Position numbers and translations under genes: made by a program. A DNA stretch of 50,136 nt from a virus. Numbering within the stretch: the stretch's first letter is position 1; the number at the start of each line of letters is the position of its first letter. Where the stretch lies: the IMG/VR virus record IMGVR_UViG_3300031507_000008, positions 1 through 50,136 of that record. One strand, given 5' to 3'. The notes below the pieces were generated by a model, which was given only the letters and a program-made list of their open reading frames with translations, did no database searches and was not told the DNA's origin. Of the stretch, positions 1 to 8,095 are shown one piece after another.

Positions 1-78
1 TGCCGAATATGCAGATGATGTTGTCGTCAACCTCAGCAGCCCATACACAGGTTGAGCCCTGAAGATATTGAACGATAA
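1..78. repeat. Terminal direct repeat, left copy
   Basis: Positions 1-78 are identical to 50059-50136 at the other end. The open reading frame that enters at position 166 continues without interruption when the ends are joined, so this is the overlap of a circular assembly. It fits a circularly permuted, terminally redundant genome. It is less likely to be a true short physical terminal repeat, because a gene runs straight through it. Confidence 0.95.
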
Positions 79-166
79 CATCTCGCTCGGCATCCGATTG
101 TGGATTGAGACTAGGCAATAAACCCAATCGCTCTGACCGAGGTATAAGATTAATAGACTTAATCAT
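1..166 (-). CDS. GNAT-like virion protein, N-terminal part (cut by contig end)
   Basis: This is the start of a 138-aa protein whose remainder lies at 49808-50058. The ATG at 166-164 overlaps the TGA of the upstream tail gene as ATGA. The joined product begins MIKSINLIPRSERLG and has a C-terminal pattern N-P-D-S-Q-R-W-L-K-W-L-G-A, typical of the last helix and strand of GNAT acetyltransferase-like folds. In T7-like phages a GNAT-like internal virion protein (gp13 family) sits at the same place, between tail tubular protein B and the next internal virion protein. The role in virion assembly is inferred from this position. No acetyl-CoA loop is clearly visible, so enzymatic activity is doubtful. 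Confidence 0.75.
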   Translation of the reverse strand, partial: MIKSINLIPRSERLGLLPSLNPQSDAERDVIVQYLQGSTCVWAAEVDDNIICIFG

Positions 167-3003
167 CCCCCAGTCCTCTTGGCTTGATGTTCATCTACAT
201 TCAATATGACACCCAATAAAGTGGCGGGGTAAGGATTCGATTGGCGAAAGCAAGTTTGGCCATAGACGGTATAGGTTGGGTCAAGGATGGACTTGGCATC
301 ACCTGTGACGAGATCAGTGACGACTTGGGAAGGGAGACCAGTGAGCATAGAACTGATGTTACCTCGGACTAAGTCTTTCATGGCTACCAAGGTAGTGAAG
401 TCTGAGCCAACACTTAGCCCAAGAGTCTCAGCCACACGTGCGTCTACGTCTTGGATCTTCTTTACTCGGCCTTGAATGGTTGGTTCGCCAAGATCGACTG
501 CAAGGGTTTGGAGGTCACAGGTATAGCCAATGCCGACTGTTACCTTGGCGGCTGCAACTCCGAGGGTAAACTGTCCGCTAGCTGGCATAACAAACGGAGC
601 GATGATAATTCCGTCCGCAAGACCAGTAACCGTAAGGCCAGCTAGATGTTCAGCACCAGAGAAAGAAGTAGTAGGAGCACCAGTGTATTGAAGACCGGCG
701 TCGACACACCAAGCATCGGTGACTCCTGCGGTGAAGATTCGTTCGGCAAAGCGCTCGATGTATTGAACGGTGAAGCCACTGACGGTTCGTTGGACGATGG
801 AGTAAACAGCGTCAACTGTGCCTGCTAGAGTACTTTGTTCAGTGATTGAAGTAACGGATTGAAACGAGCCACCGACTGTAGTGGAATGGGCCCAGCCGAT
901 GAATTCTTGTTCTTTGAGGAAGGTAAGAGTTAGCATAGTGCCATCAGATCGCACTGCCCAAGCCATTTTAAATGGTTCTTCAGCCCATGTCCAACTGGTG
1001 ATGGAGAAGCCATAGAAGAGATGGGAAGCTAGGATGGAGATGTCTGTGCCTGTGTAGACATTGGCATAGATGTTATACGAGGAATCGCGGACGATTGAGC
1101 CTTTGGCTTGAACGTAAAGCACATCGTAGTTGGCGATAATGGGTTGAATATCGCTAACGCCATTGAAGCTTTGGGCATTGGCGACTAAGGCGGCTGGGGT
1201 AATGGCCGAGCCAGGAGAGCCACCATTGACTAACCAAGAAGCACGATCGGTTAGGACTAACAGTCCTGTGGTTTGGCTAACCATGGATTTGATTGTATTA
1301 AGTTGGCCCGAGACAAGCGTTGCGGTTATAGAATCGGTTGCCTGAGGCGGGCTGGAGACGTTGAAGTTGTAGTACGCCCCAGGTTGGGACATGTAGAATG
1401 TTTGTGGCGAAGCCGTTGGGCCAGCCAAAATTAGACGTTGTTGAAAGAACGCTGGAATAGATGGGAAGCCATTGGAACTGGTTGAAAGAACAGCAGTAGC
1501 TGCGGCTATGCCTGCGGAGAAGGTAACGGTGGGAACGGATAGATAGCCTGCACCGGAGTTGAGGACCTGAACTTGTGTAACGCCCCAGACTAGATTAGCT
1601 GTTACGCCAGCGCCAACTCCGGAGGTTGAAGTTTGGGCCACTGGATTAGCCGGGGTTGAGCCTGAGGATACGGCACCGGAGTTAGATGGCGCAACGGTAA
1701 TAGCTTGCCAAGCGGTGACAACACCAGCAGCTACCGTTTTGACGACTAGAATAACTCCGTTTGTGAGTGAAACAGTATCGCCAATCACATAACCCGCACC
1801 GCCAGCGCCGACTGTTGGTGTGCCCGTGACTTGTAAAATAGCTGACACGGAACCGGCAATGGTAGATGAGGCACCGGTTAGGGATACTGTGGGTACTGTG
1901 GTATAAGTGCCATTGACGGTGACATTAACATGATCAACCCCAGAGCCTTGAAATGGATTCTTGGCGATTGGTGGAGTTTGGGCGAAGTCTGGGGTGATGT
2001 TAGAGTCATCTAGCCTAGGAGTGGTTGCCGAGCCAATGAATCCGTATGTTTGACCAGCAGGAACAGAGCCGAAGTAAGTAACATCGGATTTGTAGACGTT
2101 GTATCCAACTGCTCCGGCAACGTTGTTCCATTGAATGGCGATGGACATGGCAACAGTACGCATGTCTTGGGATGTTATAGCCCCGGCTACGCTGGGTGAA
2201 GATTCCTGTCCATTGCCATCGATTGATGTGACTACGTAGGAATATCCAACTGCTCCGCCGCCAACTGTACTACTAATTACAGGTGCAACTGGTGCTGTGG
2301 CGCTGGTGCCGATTACAATTGGCAACAGGTTCCAATTGGCTGCGGTTACTAGGGTTAGGATATAGGTCTGATAGCTTGGATGGCAAAGCACCATTTGGTT
2401 TACGTTTTGGGCGTATTTAATCTTAGCAAGATCGGCTGCGAGATAGGGAGAGACGATGGTATAAACACGCGCGGATGTACCACCTGCGGTGTATGCGGTG
2501 AAGGCAGTTGAGTCAATGGCAACACCGTTCAAATTAGCGATTGTAACATTATTGCCCGCAACGTTGGTGACTGAGAAATATCGTCCGTTGAGTTGAGTCA
2601 TGCCACCAACAGAGGCGACGAATATCCAATCGCCAATGGTATAGGTATTGCCAACGGCAGTTATGACGCAGGGATTGGCTTTGGTTGCGGCGGTTATTGA
2701 GATTCCGGATTCAAGTACCGGTGCGCCGTTGAAGAAGAACCGCACATAGCGATCACCGAACTCGAGAATATAGCCGACGGTGAAGGAGGCTTGGAAAGGG
2801 ATTAGACGGACAGCGGTTGCGGACTTGTAGCATTGGAGGATGTATTTGGTTCCGGTTCGGGTGGATGCTCCACCGCGATAGTCCACAAACCAGTTTAGGA
2901 GTAAGGCTGCACCGGATTTGTATTTGGCAAGGTCAACGCGGGAATAGAGCTTAGGGCTCCATTCGCCGCTGTTGAAGGATGCTTGGATGTGTTGTTCAGC
3001 CAT
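163..3003 (-). CDS. Tail tubular protein B-like (T7 gp12-type) tail nozzle protein
   Basis: A 946-aa structural protein with N-terminal pattern FNSGEWSPKL, then RGGASTRTGTKYI, characteristic of podovirus tail tubular B / stabilisation proteins. It should form the distal nozzle of the short tail, attached to the tubular A ring. The start is the ATG at 3003, overlapping the upstream TAA as TAATG. Residues about 240-330 resemble a fibronectin-III-like segment (GYSYVVTSIDGNG, GYNVYKSD). Residues about 360-510 carry Gly/Thr-rich beta units (GGAGYVIGD, then NPVAQ about 50 residues later) that also occur in the neighbouring tubular A gene. The product is longer than T7 gp12 (about 790 aa), the excess being these inserted domains. 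It overlaps the GNAT-like gene downstream by 4 bases. Confidence 0.85.
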   Translation of the reverse strand: MAEQHIQASFNSGEWSPKLYSRVDLAKYKSGAALLLNWFVDYRGGASTRTGTKYILQCYKSATAVRLIPFQASFTVGYILEFGDRYVRFFFNGAPVLESGISITAATKANPCVITAVGNTYTIGDWIFVASVGGMTQLNGRYFSVTNVAGNNVTIANLNGVAIDSTAFTAYTAGGTSARVYTIVSPYLAADLAKIKYAQNVNQMVLCHPSYQTYILTLVTAANWNLLPIVIGTSATAPVAPVISSTVGGGAVGYSYVVTSIDGNGQESSPSVAGAITSQDMRTVAMSIAIQWNNVAGAVGYNVYKSDVTYFGSVPAGQTYGFIGSATTPRLDDSNITPDFAQTPPIAKNPFQGSGVDHVNVTVNGTYTTVPTVSLTGASSTIAGSVSAILQVTGTPTVGAGGAGYVIGDTVSLTNGVILVVKTVAAGVVTAWQAITVAPSNSGAVSSGSTPANPVAQTSTSGVGAGVTANLVWGVTQVQVLNSGAGYLSVPTVTFSAGIAAATAVLSTSSNGFPSIPAFFQQRLILAGPTASPQTFYMSQPGAYYNFNVSSPPQATDSITATLVSGQLNTIKSMVSQTTGLLVLTDRASWLVNGGSPGSAITPAALVANAQSFNGVSDIQPIIANYDVLYVQAKGSIVRDSSYNIYANVYTGTDISILASHLFYGFSITSWTWAEEPFKMAWAVRSDGTMLTLTFLKEQEFIGWAHSTTVGGSFQSVTSITEQSTLAGTVDAVYSIVQRTVSGFTVQYIERFAERIFTAGVTDAWCVDAGLQYTGAPTTSFSGAEHLAGLTVTGLADGIIIAPFVMPASGQFTLGVAAAKVTVGIGYTCDLQTLAVDLGEPTIQGRVKKIQDVDARVAETLGLSVGSDFTTLVAMKDLVRGNISSMLTGLPSQVVTDLVTGDAKSILDPTYTVYGQTCFRQSNPYPATLLGVILNVDEHQAKRTGG

Positions 3004-4103
3004 TAGTACATACCAAAGCAATCACCCCATTGAAAGCCATCATATGGCCCAGAGGTATAGCTATTGCCAAATGCATTGCCTCGGATGCGGATGAAGTCAG
3101 GGGTCACGTCGTTGATCACAAGGCCTTCATTGCCATCAGCAACACGAGCTTCCATGATCTTTTCGTTGACGAGTTTGATTAGGGAATTGGCCTTGTCTCT
3201 GGAGTTCTCTTTAAGGGCCATCATCATGGCACTAGCAATGAGGTTGATCCAAGCGGTTTGGAATAAGGAGTCCATTACATTTGGATCAGTGACTTGGGCC
3301 ACGTAGCTAAGTGTGGCGAACTCCTGATTGGTAAGGATTACCCGTTGCGGAGCAACTGGACCAGTGGTGAGATTAAAGGTAGCACCTGTACCAGTGCCAT
3401 TAGTGGAGCCTTGGGCAACTGGGTTGGTTTGGACTTGAAAGTATGATCCACCAGCCGATCCAGCAGCGCCATTGATTACATTCTGAATACCAACGGAGGT
3501 GATTACGCCACCTCCGCCGACGGTGGATACGATAAGTTGAACTGGTGTGCCGATTGGTGCGGAACCCTGAGGAGTGGAGGCAAGGGTAATGATGTCTTGG
3601 AGATTGTATCCAGTTCCGCCATTGGCAACTGCGGCAGCGGTAATAGGTACGAAGTAATCGGTTTGCACAGCATAACGGATTGGTTGGCCCCACCAATATG
3701 ATGAGGCACCACCGGTTACGGCTGTGGTGATTGGGATTCCGCTGGTGAAGCCGGTTTGGGTTGAGGGGATGATGAATGCTGGGCGTAGGCAATCAATGGG
3801 GTATTGGTACTCGTAGGCCCATGGAGGTGGCGGTTGGCCCGGAGCCCAAAGGGTTGTGGCAGCTGAGGTGTTTTCAGGGGTTCCGGGAGAGGAGGTGATG
3901 TAGGTGAGGTTGGCTGTCCGCATCGCACAATTCCATGGTGCTTTGCGGAGCAGGTCGTCTCGAGCGTTGGCGAAGATAAGGTTGAACTGAATGGCTTCGT
4001 TGGAGAGTGGAGTCGATCCAGGTCCAACCTCACTTGCCGCAACGGTCGTGCGGGTGCCGAGGACTTGTAGCGATCGGTTGCAGATGTCTACAAGCGCGGT
4101 CAT
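3003..4103 (-). CDS. Tail tubular protein A-like (T7 gp11-type) adaptor
   Basis: A 366-aa protein beginning MTALVDICNRSLQVLG, with the family signature of an aromatic/acidic helix then ARDDLLRKAPWNCAMR. These proteins form the ring joining the portal to the tail nozzle. Residues about 150-250 form an inserted Gly-rich beta domain (NGGTGYNLQD followed by NPVAQGSTNG) that T7 gp11 (about 196 aa) lacks and that resembles an insertion in the adjacent tubular B protein. After the insertion the helical family fold resumes (FATLSYVAQVTDPNVMDSLF, then an alpha-helical end). The gene lies directly upstream of tubular B with TAATG coupling, as expected for a tail module. Confidence 0.85.
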   Translation of the reverse strand: MTALVDICNRSLQVLGTRTTVAASEVGPGSTPLSNEAIQFNLIFANARDDLLRKAPWNCAMRTANLTYITSSPGTPENTSAATTLWAPGQPPPPWAYEYQYPIDCLRPAFIIPSTQTGFTSGIPITTAVTGGASSYWWGQPIRYAVQTDYFVPITAAAVANGGTGYNLQDIITLASTPQGSAPIGTPVQLIVSTVGGGGVITSVGIQNVINGAAGSAGGSYFQVQTNPVAQGSTNGTGTGATFNLTTGPVAPQRVILTNQEFATLSYVAQVTDPNVMDSLFQTAWINLIASAMMMALKENSRDKANSLIKLVNEKIMEARVADGNEGLVINDVTPDFIRIRGNAFGNSYTSGPYDGFQWGDCFGMY

Positions 4104-4106
4104 TGG

Positions 4107-4322
4107 TTATCGCTTTCCTTGGCTTCCACAGACGCCACAGTTGTCACCACCAAGTCCAACGGAGCCAGAAGACTGGCCGCCGGAGGGCTGTTGGCCATTG
4201 CCGAAGTTGTCACCATGGAGCCCAGGGCCATTGCCATCCATGATGTTCTTGGGCCCTTGCGGAGCCATGTAGTTGCGGACATCGCCAACGTTAGGCTTAC
4301 CGCCATCGCGAGTGAGGGACAT
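4107..4322 (-). CDS. Small Gly-rich virion-region protein
   Basis: A 71-aa protein, MSLTRDGGKPNVGDV..., rich in Gly, Asn and Gln and ending in a CGVCG pair of cysteines. Its ATG overlaps the previous stop as TAATG and it ends 3 bases before tail tubular A. Short proteins of this appearance recur beside tail tubular genes in podoviruses, but the function is unknown. Its position suggests a minor structural or assembly role. Confidence 0.6.
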   Translation of the reverse strand: MSLTRDGGKPNVGDVRNYMAPQGPKNIMDGNGPGLHGDNFGNGQQPSGGQSSGSVGLGGDNCGVCGSQGKR

Positions 4323-4558
4323 TAGATTCGCCTTCCGTTGGTTTTGGGTTCGTCATCATCGGCACCCTCTTGCACGGCACCAAGGGTCAATGGTCCGGCA
4401 GTGGGTGGGATTTCCTCGGGCTTGGGAGCCTCGGTATGCGATGAATTATGCTCCACAAGCTTCCGCATGGCTGCATCGTGGATGGCCTTCAAGCTAGGCT
4501 GATCCCGAGTTTCCTTCTGAATATGAAGAAGGGCCGCAATCTCATTCACGTCCATCAT
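4322..4558 (-). CDS. Small hypothetical structural-module protein
   Basis: A 78-aa protein with a helical N-terminal half (MMDVNEIAALLHIQKE) and a Pro/Glu-rich C-terminal half ending NGRRI. The last codons (GGAAGGCGAATCTAATG) also supply the ribosome binding site and start of the next gene, so the two are coupled. An AGAGG motif precedes the two possible ATG starts (4558 and 4555). No family recognised. Confidence 0.55.
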   Translation of the reverse strand: MMDVNEIAALLHIQKETRDQPSLKAIHDAAMRKLVEHNSSHTEAPKPEEIPPTAGPLTLGAVQEGADDDEPKTNGRRI

Positions 4559-4562
4559 GGTA

Positions 4563-4766
4563 TTACCTCTTTCCTTGTGAGCCGGCTTTGTGAGTGGCTT
4601 GGCTTACCATCGGGGCTTTGAGCCCTCGACCTTCATACATCGGCACCGAGTTGGTGCGGACTTGCTTAATGCCTAATTCAGCAGTGTAGGCAGGGTTAAC
4701 CCCACGGCTCACTGGTTCGGTCTTGGAGCTTTCGCTCATATCACGCGTTGCTCGGCCTTGTTTCAT
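4563..4766 (-). CDS. Small basic hypothetical protein
   Basis: A 67-aa polar protein (MKQGRATRDMSESS...) without clear domains, ending GSQGKR. The ATG overlaps the stop of the upstream 134-aa gene as ATGA and the gene lies 4 bases from the next start. It is probably a minor structural-operon protein of unknown function. Confidence 0.5.
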   Translation of the reverse strand: MKQGRATRDMSESSKTEPVSRGVNPAYTAELGIKQVRTNSVPMYEGRGLKAPMVSQATHKAGSQGKR

Positions 4767-5167
4767 TTGGCTTCTCCATTTGGTTTGGCGATTTGGCGAG
4801 TGTGGTCATAACGTGGCTTAACAGAATGTGTAGTCATCTCACGCCGAACCTTTTCAAAATGACCACCATCGGAATGGAGATCGTGGAGGATTTGCAAAGC
4901 TCGGTCGTGATTACGTTCCATCTCTTGATCAATCTCCCTTGGTGGTGTCAGTCCAAGTTCAACATACGCAGCCTTTACATGAACCACGTCGTGGTAGTAG
5001 TTCATGAACCGTCGCATCTTCTCAGGGACCTCCTTCTCTGCCTCTGCCATGGCGTATAGGGCTTTGGTCATACCTTGGCGGATTGTAGTGAGTTCACGAT
5101 AGATACGAAAGAGTAAGTCTCGTTCAGTAACAGAGTCGTCGAGTTTGTATTCTAGTTCGTCGACCAC
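4763..5167 (-). CDS. Hypothetical alpha-helical protein of the tail module
   Basis: A 134-aa, strongly helical, charged protein (LDDSVTERDLLFRIYRELTTI; EKMRRFMNYYHDVVHV). GTG at 5167 is chosen as the start because AGGAGG lies 6 bases upstream and the GTG overlaps the upstream TAG as TAGTG. A TTG at 5173 would sit on the ribosome binding site. No family is recognised. It may be a tail assembly or fibre-associated factor, by position only. Confidence 0.6.
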   Translation of the reverse strand: MVDELEYKLDDSVTERDLLFRIYRELTTIRQGMTKALYAMAEAEKEVPEKMRRFMNYYHDVVHVKAAYVELGLTPPREIDQEMERNHDRALQILHDLHSDGGHFEKVRREMTTHSVKPRYDHTRQIAKPNGEAK

Positions 5168-6672
5168 TAACAACCTCCTGCGGACACACCGCTATTGACA
5201 ATTACGCCTGCGGCAAACGTTGCCGCAGTATTTATACCTGCTGTTGATCCAGGGATAGCTGTGCCACTAGAGTTGCAGAGAATAGCCCCATTCAAAATCG
5301 CCCATTGGCGAGCGGCACCAAACGACCCACCAGTGAGGAAGTTCCCAGCGAACACCACACTGGAAAGCCCCCTGGCGCCGACGATCTGGGATATGGTTGG
5401 GCCGCCACTGGCGAGTAGGGTGCCATTGAATAGGAGCCTAGCTCCGCCATTGAAGTCGAATACACTGCCGATGGTGCCGGATAATACAAGCCCATTGTTG
5501 ATGTTGAACTGAGCACCACCCTGGGTGTTTTGGTCACTGCCAATGCAAAAGCCACCGGAGCCAGTATTGTCGCATTGGACAGTAGCGGCAACGGTTTCGA
5601 AGATGCCGTTATTGTGGATCTTGAACAACACACAGGGCAAGGGCACGCTGCTGAAACAAGTGGCACTGGCACCGGAGAAGATGGTCTGGGCTAGTTGAAT
5701 GTTGGCACCGTTGCCTAGCAGTAGCACATGGGGGTTGGAACCGGAAGGTTTCCATGTGAATGCCGCGCCATTGCCTGTGATGTTTAAAGTGTTGGTGCCA
5801 GGGATTGGCACCACATGAGTGGCGCTTTCGGTGATGGTTTGGGATGCAGTGTGGGAGCATGTGGGTTGGGTAAGGCCGATAGGATAGAATACAGCTTGTT
5901 CGTAAAGACTGATGCACTTTTGCATAGTAGCAAAAGGACTACCGGCAGTACCATCGCCAAGAGAATCCGATCCAGAATTATCGATGAATAGTGTCATCGC
6001 TGTGCGTGGTGAGTATAATCCTGGGCAACTAGAAACCTGCCAAGCGCCATTTATAATTTCGACTTGGAGCATTTGGCCAGGAAATATGCCATAGTTGGCC
6101 GCAACCCAACAGTTGGTTGGGAATCCAGACAGGAGTTTGCTATTAAGGGAGGTTGTATCGCCGTTGTAAATGGAGACTACGCAAACACCGCTGAACGATC
6201 CGACAGCGGGAAGGGTGATTGTCCACAGGCCACTAGAACCAGTACCTTCTTGAAGGACCTTACCGCAATCTGTGGTTAAGACGGTATCTGGGCCAGAAGT
6301 GACTGTGCGGAGAGTATTGGATGGAACACCTGCGGGAAGATCCGCAGCGACTATGGCGCGCCAAGTGGGGAAGGCAACTGCGCCAGATGATGGGCCGGAG
6401 AGGAAGGTATTGGCAGATTGTGTGCCGTAGACTTGAAGAAATGGAACGTCTTTGAGTAATGTGCCTACTGTGTTATTCCAAACCGCGGCATCACCAACCA
6501 CAGATGATACCGGGCCGACTACGATTGTACCAACTGCGGTCTGAGCAGAGGGAATTGCTGGTGAGCCGGTTAGGTTGCCGCAGACAGTATTGGCGGGAAA
6601 TACGCCATTGCATTGGGCCCAGGTTGCCGAAGGTAGAAGAAATAGGGCTAGAGTGAGAAGCAGACGTTTCAT
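5167..6672 (-). CDS. Exported beta-helix tailspike-like protein
   Basis: A 501-aa protein with a clear Sec signal peptide (MKRLLLTLALFLLPSATWA|Q). After it come a tail-fibre-like N-terminal region, a beta module (about 120-210) shared in style with neighbouring appendage proteins, and a segment SDSLGDGTAGSPFATMQKCI typical of the entry to right-handed parallel beta-helices of tailspikes and pectate-lyase-like proteins. Repetitive short strands follow (GNGAAFTWK, LFNGTLLAS). The mature protein has 14 cysteines, unusual for a phage spike but compatible with folding in the periplasm. The ATG overlaps the previous TGA (ATGA). Host-receptor or polysaccharide binding is inferred; no catalytic residues can be assigned. 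Confidence 0.65.
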   Translation of the reverse strand: MKRLLLTLALFLLPSATWAQCNGVFPANTVCGNLTGSPAIPSAQTAVGTIVVGPVSSVVGDAAVWNNTVGTLLKDVPFLQVYGTQSANTFLSGPSSGAVAFPTWRAIVAADLPAGVPSNTLRTVTSGPDTVLTTDCGKVLQEGTGSSGLWTITLPAVGSFSGVCVVSIYNGDTTSLNSKLLSGFPTNCWVAANYGIFPGQMLQVEIINGAWQVSSCPGLYSPRTAMTLFIDNSGSDSLGDGTAGSPFATMQKCISLYEQAVFYPIGLTQPTCSHTASQTITESATHVVPIPGTNTLNITGNGAAFTWKPSGSNPHVLLLGNGANIQLAQTIFSGASATCFSSVPLPCVLFKIHNNGIFETVAATVQCDNTGSGGFCIGSDQNTQGGAQFNINNGLVLSGTIGSVFDFNGGARLLFNGTLLASGGPTISQIVGARGLSSVVFAGNFLTGGSFGAARQWAILNGAILCNSSGTAIPGSTAGINTAATFAAGVIVNSGVSAGGC

Positions 6673-7094
6673 TGGGTTAAGGTCCATCCACCAGTTTCGA
6701 GAATGGGTTTAAGGATAAAGGCACCGTAGTTGGCACTAAGACGTATGGTGGCTAAGCCAGAGATTGTTTCGGCACCATTTGGGTTGATAGTGTAGGTGTT
6801 GGCCGAGGCAAAGCCACCAATGTCGACAATAGTGAGTGGAACTAGAACCCATTGGCCAGGGATGGCTTGAGGGGTTTGCGCCGAGGCTTTGGATGAAGGG
6901 AGACTGATGGTTACGTTGGAGTTGGTGTTGATGGTGATTAGATTGGTGCCACGGGAGATGGTATAGGTCCCCGTGGCAACTATTGGCAGCACAGCTTGTT
7001 GCGGAACGTTAATCCAACCAACTGATGGACCGAGGTAGATTCGTTCCAATTGGCGAAACGTCCCGCCTTGGTCGAGATCAGTCTGAGATGACAT
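6669..7094 (-). CDS. Small beta-module appendage protein, not exported
   Basis: A 141-aa protein with no signal peptide and no cysteine. After a short head (MSSQTDLDQGG) it consists of one beta module with the pattern YTISRGTNLITI ... TYTINPNGAETI ... GGWTL. A similar module (LTITPASGETINGA) lies at the N-terminus of the exported Gly-rich protein at 9366-10694. Such modules are common in head fibres and tail fibres. It is coupled upstream by TAATG. It is probably a structural accessory of the tail or capsid. Confidence 0.6.
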   Translation of the reverse strand: MSSQTDLDQGGTFRQLERIYLGPSVGWINVPQQAVLPIVATGTYTISRGTNLITINTNSNVTISLPSSKASAQTPQAIPGQWVLVPLTIVDIGGFASANTYTINPNGAETISGLATIRLSANYGAFILKPILETGGWTLTQ

Positions 7095-7624
7095 TACACT
7101 CTCCGTTCAACCGTCTTGGTTGCAGCGAGGGCCATGATAAGTTGTTGGTTTTGGACAAGCATATCGGACATGGTTTTCATAATCTCTGCCATGCCCTCGA
7201 TCTTGACGACGTTGGCTTCGGATTGGATACGGGCTTGCTCGGCTTGGAAGCTTTCCATGACGTGTTGGCCGAAGGACATGTCGACATTGGGTGCCATTCC
7301 CCAACGCTTGGAGAAGGTTGCGGATACGGCTTTGGCCTCGTCATCGACAGGGATCATGTCAGGGGTCGGGTCGCCGATGAAGATGATGTCGTCCTTGTGT
7401 TCTTCGCCAGTACGCCTAGCGACGATGATTTCCCCTGCGACTACCTCGCCTCGGGGATTGCGGTATTGAACGTTCCAACAATTGGGATCGTCAACATCGA
7501 GTTGGAGAGGGACTTTTAGTCGAGTACGGATCTGCTTGCCCGTAGCACGGTCGGTTTCGTTATACTCCCATTCGTTGTTTTCGACTGAGAGGTAGTGAGA
7601 AGTGGAGAGACGCCAGCGAGCCAT
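7094..7624 (-). CDS. Hypothetical structural-module protein
   Basis: A 176-aa protein beginning MARWRLSTSHYLSV. The first ~90 residues form a compact mixed fold with a repeated hydrophilic strand pattern (NEWEYNETDR; WNVQYRNPRGEVV). The C-terminal third is a long helix (FQAEQARIQSEANVVKIEGMAEIMKTM is part of it). It has no signal peptide and one cysteine, in contrast with its exported neighbours. Function unknown. Its place in the appendage cluster suggests a virion or chaperone role. Confidence 0.6.
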   Translation of the reverse strand: MARWRLSTSHYLSVENNEWEYNETDRATGKQIRTRLKVPLQLDVDDPNCWNVQYRNPRGEVVAGEIIVARRTGEEHKDDIIFIGDPTPDMIPVDDEAKAVSATFSKRWGMAPNVDMSFGQHVMESFQAEQARIQSEANVVKIEGMAEIMKTMSDMLVQNQQLIMALAATKTVERRV

Positions 7625-7636
7625 AAGTAGGTCCTT

Positions 7637-8095
7637 TCAGGTTAAGTCTTGGCCAAGGATATAGACATCACAGGTGCTTGCAGAGCCTTGGGCAGTGGTT
7701 AGGGAAAGATATAGAGGTGAGGTAGTTGAACGAGTAGTGGGTAGGTTAGCACCTGCATTCAGGGTAGCGGCTAAGAGGACAGTTGCTGCGGTTAAGGCGC
7801 TGTAGACTTGGGTATTAGCCACTAAGGCAGTACCACCCTTGGCAGTTGTTGGATAGAATCCTCCAGCCGCAGTAGTCATGGAGATTGTACAATTGGTGAT
7901 CCAGATTGCCGAGATGTTATAGACCAAGGCCGAGATTGGAATTGCTTGATCTGTAGTAATGTTGAAGTTGGCAGTACGAAGGGTGCCAAGGACACGGTTG
8001 GTTCCAGCATTGACACCGGAGGAAGTAACGGTTTGGGCATTAAGCGGCCCGGTGATAAGAGCTAAGGTGAAGAGTGCTAAAAGGAGCCGCTTCAT
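7637..8095 (-). CDS. Exported small appendage protein
   Basis: A 152-aa protein with a signal peptide (MKRLLLALFTLALITGPLNA|Q) and a Thr/Ala-rich beta-type mature part with two cysteines (ITNCTIS, STCDVY), likely one disulfide. The start at 8095 is chosen because the ATG overlaps the upstream TGA (ATGA) and places the signal peptide at the very N-terminus. Longer starts upstream would bury it. No family recognised. Confidence 0.65.
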   Translation of the reverse strand: MKRLLLALFTLALITGPLNAQTVTSSGVNAGTNRVLGTLRTANFNITTDQAIPISALVYNISAIWITNCTISMTTAAGGFYPTTAKGGTALVANTQVYSALTAATVLLAATLNAGANLPTTRSTTSPLYLSLTTAQGSASTCDVYILGQDLT

